From the NCBI GenBank assembly GCA_947573385.1, contig CANPFP010000002.1:1-64000 (forward strand): 64,000 bases of DNA. The letters run 5' to 3'. The position numbers and the translations under genes were made by a program. Position 1 is the stretch's first letter, and each line of letters begins with the position of its first letter. Of the stretch, positions 25,819 to 34,000 are shown in pieces. The DNA is from an uncultured Bacillota bacterium. GTDB lineage: Bacteria > Bacillota > Clostridia > Oscillospirales > Oscillospiraceae. Below the pieces are notes generated by a model. That model was not told the origin of the DNA and made no database searches. It worked only from the letters and a program-made list of their open reading frames with translations.

Positions 25819-26298
25819 TCAGTCGTGGAGCAGCAGTTCGCAGTCCAGTTCCAGCATGGTGTGGCCGTCGGCCAGGGTGCACATGCCAGACACCATGGCA
25901 TGGCCGCTGCTGGTGGGAACGGGCAGAATTGCCTCCAGAGGTACGTCTACCATCTGCTCCACCATGTCCACCAGGATGCCAACCTCGTTGCCGTCTACGT
26001 TCACAACGACGCAGCAAAAGTTATCCTGGGGCATTTTGCCCAGGCGCAGCCGGATATCCACAATGGGGACAATCTGGCCGCGCAGGTTGATAACCCCGCG
26101 CACATAGCTGGGGACCTTGGGGAGGTAGGTGATGGTATAGTCGGTGTTGATATCCTTCACAAGCTCGGCCTTAATGCCATACATCAGGCCGTCGGAGGAG
26201 AAAATTAAATATTTTTCGGTGGCGATCTCGGGCAGTTGATCAGTATACTCGTCAATTTGAGCCTCGGTCGCAAACATTAATTCGTTGGTTTTCGCCAT
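25819..26298 (-). CDS. cheW: CheW, chemotaxis coupling protein
   Basis: 159 residues of a single CheW (SH3-like) domain: KYLIFSSDGLMYGIKAELV, YLPKVPSYVRGVINLRGQIVPI (split here across segments), and VVNVDGNEVGILVDMVEQM. It scaffolds CheA to receptors. Starts behind AAGGGAGAG, 28 bp after cheA. Confidence 0.95.
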   Translation of the reverse strand: MAKTNELMFATEAQIDEYTDQLPEIATEKYLIFSSDGLMYGIKAELVKDINTDYTITYLPKVPSYVRGVINLRGQIVPIVDIRLRLGKMPQDNFCCVVVNVDGNEVGILVDMVEQMVDVPLEAILPVPTSSGHAMVSGMCTLADGHTMLELDCELLLHD

Positions 26299-26326
26299 AG
26301 TTAACTCTCCCTTCTGCCGCCCTGAA

Positions 26327-28441
26327 TTAATAGATATTGTGGGCGGCGGTGTATACGTTGGTCACGTCCAGAATGATGCTGATGCTGCCGTCGCCCAAAA
26401 TGCTGCAGCCGGTAATGCCGAAATTTTTCACGTTGAAGCTGTTGATGTAGCTGGGCAGGGGCTTTACCACGATCTGCTGCTCACCCAGCAGCTCATCCAC
26501 AAACAGGCAGTAGGAGTGCTCGCCGGACTCCACCCACATGAGGATGCCGTCCTCGATATTGTCGCAGCCCTGCTCCATACAGAACAGCTCCTTGGCCCGG
26601 ATGATGGGGTAGAAGTTGTCCCGAATCTTGACCATTTCGCCCTGATGGGGGTCGTGGATGACATCTCCGGCGTTGACCTTCAGGGAGGACTGGATGGAGT
26701 TGATAGGGATGGTGAACATGGAATCACCCACCGACACCTCCATGCCGTCCATAATGGCCATGGTCAAGGGAATTTTCAGGGTGGTGGTCATGCCCTTGCC
26801 CCAGTCGCTGGAGATGGACACGGTGCCGCCCACGTCGGCCACGTTCTTCTTGACCACGTCCATGCCCACGCCACGGCCGGAGTACTCGGTGACCTCGGTG
26901 TTGGTGGAGAAGCCGGGCATCATCAGGAAGTTGAGAATTTCCTTTTGGCTGTACTCGTGGTCGGGGGCGGCCAGGCCCTGGCGGATGGCCTTGTTCAGCA
27001 CGGCCTGGGTGTCCACGCCCTGGCCGTCGTCCTTGATCTCGATAATGACCTCGCTGCCGGTGTGCCGGGCGGAGAGGATCACCTCGCCCACCGGGTCCTT
27101 GCCGGCGGCAATGCGGTCAGACTCGCGCTCCTCCAGGCCGTGGTCCATGGAGTTGCGGACGATGTGCATAATGGGGTCGCCGATGGCGTCTACAATGGTT
27201 TTATCCACCTCGGTGTCCTCGCCGATGAGGGTGAGCTTAGCACGCTTGCCCAGCTTCTTGCTCATATCCCGGACGATGCGGTTCATCTTCTGGAAGGTGC
27301 CGGAAACGGGCACCATGCGCAGAGACATGGATACGTCCTGAAGGTCGTCGGTGAGCTTGCGCAGGTCACGGGCGGACTTGGTGAAGTTGTCCAGGCGAAG
27401 TCCCCGCAGGTCGGGGGAGGAGGTGACCATAGACTCGGTGATGACAATTTCGCTGACCACGGCCAGCAGCTGGTCCAGCTTGGCCAGGTTGACGCTGATA
27501 AGACTCTCCTTAGCGTGCTGCTGGCCCGGCGCGGGAGCCGGGGCCGGCTTGGCCGCAGAGACGGGAGCCGCAACGGCCTTGGGGGCCTCCGCGGAGACGG
27601 GGGCGGAGGGAGCCTGGGAGTCGTGTGTCTCAGCATGTGCCTCAGGGGCGGGTCTGGCGGCGTCTACCGGCTGATACTCCCGGACGGAGCCTCCGTTCTT
27701 CACGGCGGGGAGGGACATCTCCCGGTCCTCGGGGCTGCGGAACCAGATCAGGAAGCCCTGGTCGGCAATCACGTCGGTTGTGGAGGGGTCGGTTTCCACA
27801 TTATCCGGGTAGGAGATAAAGTCACCGCAGTAGTCCTTGATGCCGTTGAGCAGCATAAAGGCACGCAGATTTTCCATTCCGCTGCCCTCGTCGAAGAAGA
27901 CATGGATGCCGTAGGGATAATCCTGATTGACGGCGTCAGCCAGGGGAAGAGAGGTCTCCTCAGCGGCAGCGCTCTCAGCCGGGGCGCTTTCCGCCGCGGC
28001 CGGAATATCCGCCGCAGGCGCGGCAGGATTGCCCTGAATTTTATCAATCAAGCTATTAATTTTATTTACTATGTGGTCGATAGACTGAGAGAGTGGTTCA
28101 TCGTTTTCCACCTTCTCAATTTCGCTGCGGAAAAAGTCTACCGCCTGGAACAGCATATCAAACAGATCAGGCCGGGTTTGTTCAGGAACCACGTCCATAC
28201 CCTTTTCCCGGACGAGGAAGAACATATCCTCAATCCGGTGCGCTACCGTCATCAGGGAGTTGAACTCCATCATAGCGGAGGAACCCTTGATTGTGTGCAT
28301 GATACGGAATATCTCGTTGACATTATCCTCGGAGAATGTATCCGCCTCCTCCGCCGCCAGCAGGATGCCGTCCAGCTGCTCCAGCAGAGTGTTGGTTTCA
28401 TACAAGTACATATCCAGAATGCTGTCGTTGCCGCTGCCCAT
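26327..28441 (-). CDS. cheA: CheA, chemotaxis histidine kinase
   Basis: 704 residues with all CheA domains. P1 carries phospho-His49 in FRIMHTIKGSSAMM. A P2-like domain lies at about 175-255, followed by a Pro/Ala linker (about 270-320). P3 is the dimerisation domain (VNLAKLDQLLAVVSEIV). P4 is the ATPase, with N box HIVRNSMDHGLE, G1 IKDDGQGVDTQ and G2 GRGVGMDVV. P5 is CheW-like at the C-terminus. The ATG at 28441 follows AGGTGG; a start seven codons earlier lacks a ribosome site. First gene of the che set. Confidence 0.95.
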   Translation of the reverse strand: MGSGNDSILDMYLYETNTLLEQLDGILLAAEEADTFSEDNVNEIFRIMHTIKGSSAMMEFNSLMTVAHRIEDMFFLVREKGMDVVPEQTRPDLFDMLFQAVDFFRSEIEKVENDEPLSQSIDHIVNKINSLIDKIQGNPAAPAADIPAAAESAPAESAAAEETSLPLADAVNQDYPYGIHVFFDEGSGMENLRAFMLLNGIKDYCGDFISYPDNVETDPSTTDVIADQGFLIWFRSPEDREMSLPAVKNGGSVREYQPVDAARPAPEAHAETHDSQAPSAPVSAEAPKAVAAPVSAAKPAPAPAPGQQHAKESLISVNLAKLDQLLAVVSEIVITESMVTSSPDLRGLRLDNFTKSARDLRKLTDDLQDVSMSLRMVPVSGTFQKMNRIVRDMSKKLGKRAKLTLIGEDTEVDKTIVDAIGDPIMHIVRNSMDHGLEERESDRIAAGKDPVGEVILSARHTGSEVIIEIKDDGQGVDTQAVLNKAIRQGLAAPDHEYSQKEILNFLMMPGFSTNTEVTEYSGRGVGMDVVKKNVADVGGTVSISSDWGKGMTTTLKIPLTMAIMDGMEVSVGDSMFTIPINSIQSSLKVNAGDVIHDPHQGEMVKIRDNFYPIIRAKELFCMEQGCDNIEDGILMWVESGEHSYCLFVDELLGEQQIVVKPLPSYINSFNVKNFGITGCSILGDGSISIILDVTNVYTAAHNIY

Positions 28442-28523
28442 AAAAACGCCACCTTTTCTCATTTGGTTTTTGGTTGTGGGCGAAGGGATGGCCCGCAGGC
28501 ATAGTAACCCCGCCCATATCTAA

Positions 28524-28551
28524 TCATACTCGATATATCGGCAGTGTCAAT
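28524..28551 (-). promoter_or_regulatory. Promoter of the cheA-W-R-B operon
   Basis: On the minus strand: TTGACA (28546-28551), 16-bp spacer, TATGAT (28524-28529). Confidence 0.65.
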
Positions 28552-28609
28552 TAGAAAATTAAGTTTCGCCGAAAAAAAAACGAACTTTTACTGAAATGGA
28601 GTGTCGCCA

Positions 28610-30040
28610 ATGCCAGATCTGCTTGGTGTGACCAACCCGGTACCGGGTCATAACGACAACAATGTAAACCGAAATATGCCGGTTTCCACCAATGATCCCC
28701 GAATTCAGAACGCACCGGACCTGAATCGGGTAAGCCGGTCGGACAACCGGACAGAGAGACAGGACACCGGAGACGCCGCCCAGGGCCTTCGATACGACTC
28801 CAACTTTGCGGCCTTCCTCCGCCGTCTGGCCAGTACGCCAGAGCTGAGGGAGAGCCTGACCACCCTCTTTGCCATGTACGAGGGAACGGTGGTCTCCTCC
28901 GGCATTGAGGAGGGACTGGCCGGCGAGATGGGCGCCCTGCTCAATATGCTGAAGATGGACGAGGCGGAGCTGGGCAAGTTCCTGTTCTCTCAAATGGCCA
29001 ACGGCACCCGCTTCGGCGGGGCACTGTTCAATGTCCTGCGGGAGGCCTTTGCCAACAGCAACTCAGAGGCAGTGCGCAATAATATCCTGCAATTTTTGAA
29101 GAAGTACACCGACTACTCCTCCACCGACCATATTCAGGGCAATCTGCTGCGCACCTTGACCCGGCTGACCCGGGCCATCCCCGCCAGCTATGGAAGCCAG
29201 CTGCTGCCCATGGTATCCCAGCTGGAGGAGCTGCTCAACGCCGGGAACCGGGCGGGGTCGCTGAAGCTGCTTCAGGGTTCTATCCTCACCTTCCTGTCGG
29301 GCTACACCAGCAAGACCAACGACATGGGCCTGTCCCGCACGCTGATCTCCATGCTGGCCCTGGATGTATCCAGACTGGAGAACGGCGGAGAGGACAGCCT
29401 GCTCCAGGCCTTCCATCAGCTGATGAGCAGCCCCGGACTGCGGGAGAAACTGGGCGGGTTGTCTGACGAAGCGCTGCTGCGGCTGCTGAACAGCACCAGC
29501 TTCGCCAAGGCCGTCGAGGGAGACCAGTTTGCCGCCCAGCTGGCCCGGGCGGCGCACACCGCCCTCCAAAACGGTTCGGGCAACGAGGTACAGGAGGCGT
29601 TCCGGAATATTGTCTCCGCTTTCCTGGTAAATGAGAGCGTTCACATGCCTTTGAACCATGTGCTGCTCCCTATGGAGTGGGACGGGAAAATGGCCTTTTC
29701 CGAGATGTGGGTGGACCCTGACGCCGAGGAAAACCTGAAGCGGGGCAGGGGAGAGCGGGAAAATGTTCTGCGTTTCCTGTTTAAAATCGACATCCAGAAC
29801 CTGGGTTTCTTTGATATGGTGCTCACCTGTCAGGGAGAGAAGGTGGATGTGCAGGTATTCTGTCCGGAACGGGTGGCCCCCTTTTCCCAGATGGTCCAGG
29901 GAGAGCTGGCCCGCATTATTACCGACAACGGCCTGACCGCCAACGCGGTTCAAGTTCAGCAAATGATCCGGCCGCTGACCATCTCCGGGGTATTCCCCCG
30001 GATCTTTGAGGGGGAGAACAGCATTAATGTCAAGATATGA
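28610..30040 (+). CDS. FliK-like hook-length-control C-terminal domain protein (YlqG-like)
   Basis: 476 residues. The first 350 are mostly helical and unfamiliar. The last 120 (NVLRFLFKIDIQNLGFFDMV, then LARIITDNGLTANAVQVQ) resemble the FliK/Flg_hook C-terminal domain, in which a beta-rich part mimics a secreted flagellar substrate. No signal peptide. The ATG at 28610 is used; a GTG three codons earlier is possible. It overlaps the next gene, an FlhB C-terminal-like protein, by 14 bp. This YlqG-YlqH-like pairing exists outside flagellar operons in Bacillus. Function unproven. Confidence 0.6.
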   Translation: MPDLLGVTNPVPGHNDNNVNRNMPVSTNDPRIQNAPDLNRVSRSDNRTERQDTGDAAQGLRYDSNFAAFLRRLASTPELRESLTTLFAMYEGTVVSSGIEEGLAGEMGALLNMLKMDEAELGKFLFSQMANGTRFGGALFNVLREAFANSNSEAVRNNILQFLKKYTDYSSTDHIQGNLLRTLTRLTRAIPASYGSQLLPMVSQLEELLNAGNRAGSLKLLQGSILTFLSGYTSKTNDMGLSRTLISMLALDVSRLENGGEDSLLQAFHQLMSSPGLREKLGGLSDEALLRLLNSTSFAKAVEGDQFAAQLARAAHTALQNGSGNEVQEAFRNIVSAFLVNESVHMPLNHVLLPMEWDGKMAFSEMWVDPDAEENLKRGRGERENVLRFLFKIDIQNLGFFDMVLTCQGEKVDVQVFCPERVAPFSQMVQGELARIITDNGLTANAVQVQQMIRPLTISGVFPRIFEGENSINVKI

Positions 30041-30392
30041 TAACCGCGCCACCAACCGGGCTGTGGCCCTGAAGTACGAAGGGGAGGGCGCCCCGGTGGT
30101 GGTGGCCTCCGGAATGGGCTACCTGGCCGAGAGAATGGTGGAGGTGGCCTCTGAGAGCGGCGTTCCCATCTATGAGGACAACTCCCTGGCCACCATGCTG
30201 TCACAGCTGGCCCTGGGCCAGGAGATTCCAGATGCGCTGTACCAGGCCATCGTGGAGATTTACGTCTACTTTTTGAACTTTGACCCCAACGATCCAGATA
30301 AGGCCCGGCGGGAACGTCAGGCCCTGACAAAGCAGGCAGAGACGGCGGCACAGCCCGTTGCGCCCCCTGAAGCAGAGAAAGGAGAGTCCTGA
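30027..30392 (+). CDS. FlhB C-terminal-domain-like protein (YlqH/FhlB-like)
   Basis: 121 residues matching the cytoplasmic domain of the FlhB/YscU export switch without its membrane part: NRAVALKYEGEGAPVVVASG (family AVALxY...aPxVvakG), ESGVPIYEDNSLATML and ALYQAIVEIYVYF. The NPTH autocleavage site of full FlhB is absent; RATN occupies the equivalent position. The ATG lies inside the upstream gene, with GGGGGAG ahead of it, so the two are translationally coupled. Confidence 0.82.
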   Translation: MSRYDNRATNRAVALKYEGEGAPVVVASGMGYLAERMVEVASESGVPIYEDNSLATMLSQLALGQEIPDALYQAIVEIYVYFLNFDPNDPDKARRERQALTKQAETAAQPVAPPEAEKGES

Positions 30393-30394
30393 AA

Positions 30395-30979
30395 ATGGCA
30401 GAGCGGATTTATTTGATTTTGGACAGTAAAAGCACCCCCCTGGCCAACGCAGTACTGGAGTCCCCGCCCAATTCCGAGGTGCTCCAGATTCGTATTTTGG
30501 GAGGCAAGGAGGATAAGGTAGCCGAGCACCGGGAGATTCAGCTTATCGGCATGGACGACACTACGCCCAACCGGGTGGGCGTTATCATTCGCCAGCGGGA
30601 TGACAAAATGGTCATCCAGCCCACCGCCGCCCTGGGCCCCAACGCCCGGGAAAACCTGCGCATCTTTACCGACTTTGAGAGCGTGATGTACCCAGTCACC
30701 GGGCGCTGGAAGGGGCAGCGGACGCTCAGGGCAAAGGATTTGAGCTGCGGCGGCATCGCCTTCTGGGCCGACAGGGCTCTGGAGGAGCGGGAGATTGTAG
30801 AGATGGTCCTGCCCGTGACCGACTCCCCGCTGATTGTTAAAACGCAGATTCTCCGGGAGCTGCCGGACGACACGACGGAGCAGCCCCTGTATGCCTCCAA
30901 ATTTGTGGATTTGATTCAGGACGAGGAGACCCTCATCCGCAAGGCGGTGTTCAGTATCCAGATTGACTCCGCTGACTGA
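30395..30979 (+). CDS. PilZ-like domain protein
   Basis: 194 residues, 2 bp after the FlhB-like gene. A YcgR-type N-terminal part (about 1-95) leads into a PilZ-like domain (about 95-190) with RIFTDFESVMYPV and the conserved D/NxSxGG element as AKDLSCGGIAFWA. The RxxxR loop is only partly visible (RENLR), so c-di-GMP binding should be tested. With cheA-W-R-B divergent upstream, a link to surface behaviour or motility is likely. Confidence 0.7.
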   Translation: MAERIYLILDSKSTPLANAVLESPPNSEVLQIRILGGKEDKVAEHREIQLIGMDDTTPNRVGVIIRQRDDKMVIQPTAALGPNARENLRIFTDFESVMYPVTGRWKGQRTLRAKDLSCGGIAFWADRALEEREIVEMVLPVTDSPLIVKTQILRELPDDTTEQPLYASKFVDLIQDEETLIRKAVFSIQIDSAD

Positions 30980-31051
30980 CCCTGTTGATATGATGACGCC
31001 GGAACTGACGGCCCCGCTTTTTTGCTGGAACACAGAAAGGAGAACCACATA

Positions 31052-34000
31052 ATGTCCCATAGAACTAAAACCCAGAGCCGCACCTGGAGGGAGCGGGCTC
31101 TTTCCCTGTTTTTAGCCGCTGTCCTGCTGTTTGGACTGCTGCCCGGACTGACCGTGCCCGCTGAAGCGCATTGGGCCGACGGCTACCTGGACCAGCTGGT
31201 GGACTGGGGTATCATTCGCCCGGATCAGACCGCCAACCCGGATGCCCCCCTTACCCGGGCGGAATTTATGGCGATTGTAAACCGCGCCTACGGATATACC
31301 GAGGCGGGGCCCATTCCCTTTACCGATGTGGTGAGCACCGACTGGTTCTATGACGATGTGGCCATTGCCTATACCGCGGGCTATATGGCGGGTACCTCCG
31401 CCACCACCGCTTCTCCCAATGCTTCCCTGACCCGGGAGCAGGCGGTCTGCATTCTGGGCCGCAATATGATGCTGGAGTCAACGGCGGGCGAGAGCCTGGC
31501 CTTTACCGACAGCCGCAACGTGAGCGATTGGGCCCGGGGTACCATCAAAACCGCTGTGGACAACTATATTGTCTCCGGCTATCCGGATAACACCTTCCAG
31601 CCCCTGGCAGCTGTCTCCAAGGCGCAGATGGCTGTGCTGATCACGCAGTGCATCGGAACGCCTGTCAGCCAGAGCGGCACCTGCGAGCTGGGCGGCGTCT
31701 TCGGCAACGTGACCATCACCTCCCCTGATGTCACCCTGCGCAACACCACCATCAGCGGAAATTTGTATATCTCCGGCGGCGTGGGCCTGGGCGGCATCAA
31801 ACTGGAAAACGTAAATGTGCTGGGCCGGATTATCGTCAGCAGCAGCGGCGAGAGCGAAAGCGGAGACGCCAGCGTGATTATGCGCAATGTGAATGCCAGA
31901 GAGATGCTGGTGGATAATATGCGCAACAAGACGGTTACCATCCGGGCAGACGGCATCACTGAGATTGGCAATACCATTGTCCGCACCTCCGCCTACCTGG
32001 AGGACAATAATACCGACGACAAGGGCCTTCTCAATATCAGCCTGGAGGGCGAGCCGGGCATCCGGCTCACCCTGGCCGGCCGGATCAAGAACGTTGTCAA
32101 TAAGACACCTCAGTCCACCGTTCAGGTGGCGAAGGGGACAGTGGCCAAGCTCACCGTGGACGAGAAAGCCACCAATTCTACCGTACAGATTGACCGCAAC
32201 GCTGAGGTGAAGGAGCTGAACCTGGACGTTGGCACCAACGTTATCGGTGAGGGCGACATCGGGAAACTGAACGTCAATGCCCCCGGCAGCGTGGTGACCA
32301 TGCTGCCTGACAAGATTTACATCCGGCCCGGTCTGGACGCCAGCATCGGCGGCATCATCATGGACAGCACCGCCGCTGAGGAGGGCTCTACAGACCCGAG
32401 ACTGCTGTCCGGCTATCCGGCTGCCAAGGATATCGCGCCCACCAGCTTCCGGGCCGATTTCTCCGGCAACAAGAAGGGCACCGTGTTCTGGGCCGTGAGC
32501 AGCATCAGCGACGGCTCCATCGGCGAGGAGGAGCTGATTAATCCGCCCTCCTACGGTTCAAAGGCGATTCAGGGCGGCTCGGTGGCTGCGGCCGCTGGCA
32601 ATACTGTGGTTAACGCTCAGGTTACCGGTCTGACGGTGGCAGGTTCTTACTATCTGTCCGCTCTGCTGCGGGATGAGCAGGGCAGGACCAGCCCGGTGAA
32701 GGTGATCTCCTTCTCCACCCCGGACAACACCGTACCCGCCTTTGCCCAGGGGTATCCCTACATGTCAAGGACGACCCGGGACGTGGCCCAGGTGACGGTG
32801 ATGCCCACCAAGACCTGTAAGCTGTACTACGCCCTGCTGCCCCAGGGGGCTCAGGCGCCCACGGTCAACGAGCTGAAGTCCGCTGCCGTTATCGGCAATC
32901 TGGGCTACGGCGTGCGGGACGTGACCAAGAACACCGAGGATGTATTCACCGTTAACAACCAGCGGCTGGAGGAGCTGAAAAACTACGTCCTCTACCTGTG
33001 GCTCACCGACGTGAACGGAGCCAACAGCTCCGCGGTGCAGGCGCTGCCCTTCGTGGTGCCCGACGAGACGCCGCCGGAGTTTGTTGTGGACCTCCATGTG
33101 GACGGCAATGCCCAGGAGACTACTGTGCCTGTGGCGGCAACCTTAAACGAGAACGGCACCATCTACTGGGCCGTGGTGGAGGAGGGCTACAATTACCCCC
33201 TGCCCAATATGAACAGCGACCCGCTTTCCGAGGACAACGAGATTGATCCGGAGACGGGCAATGTCGTCAGCTCCAAGCTGGACAGCGATTACGCCAAGCT
33301 CTGCGTAAAAAGCGGTATGGGTGCCCTGGCCAGGGGGCAGACGGCGGCGCAGGGCAGAACGGAGGTTAAGTTTAATATTACCGGCCTGAAGGCAGAGAAG
33401 GCCTATGACCTGTACTACCTGGCCCAGGATACCGCCGGAAATTATACAATAAAGGTGTATAAGCTTGAGGGAGGCATCCATACGAAGGACGTCAACGGTC
33501 CGGTGATTACCCAAAGCTTTACCTCGGTGCCCAGCCGGGACGACCCGAACAGCCCCTGGGCCTCCACCGATATTGTGCTGGAGTTCAGCGAGAACATCCG
33601 GTGCAGCGCCAGCGGGGAGGGTAAGGACTTCCTTTCGCTCTATAATAACAGAAACCAATCTGAGGTGGATATGAAGCTGTTTCTCGACGCGCTGAAAACG
33701 GCTATTGTCCTGTATCGGATTGATCCTGAGTCGCAGACGCCTGAGAAAGTGGCGACAAAGCAGGACGACCCGGCGCCGGCTGATGATGAGTGGGTGGTCG
33801 ATTACAGCAAGGTCACTGTTGCCACAAAGGGCGAGGGCCGTATCGTGGTCACCTTCCCCGGTACTGAGAGCGCCCCGGACAACCCGGCTGTCAAGCTGGC
33901 CAACGGCGAGCAGTACTTTTTCAGATTCAATTTTATCACAGACACCTCCCCCGAGATGAACCCGGTTGACCGGAACAATACCAGTGTGGACTATATCAAC

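Noticed and set aside
26285..28504. 739-aa plus-strand ORF opposite cheA
   Set aside because: Antisense shadow; cheA domains are unambiguous on the other strand.
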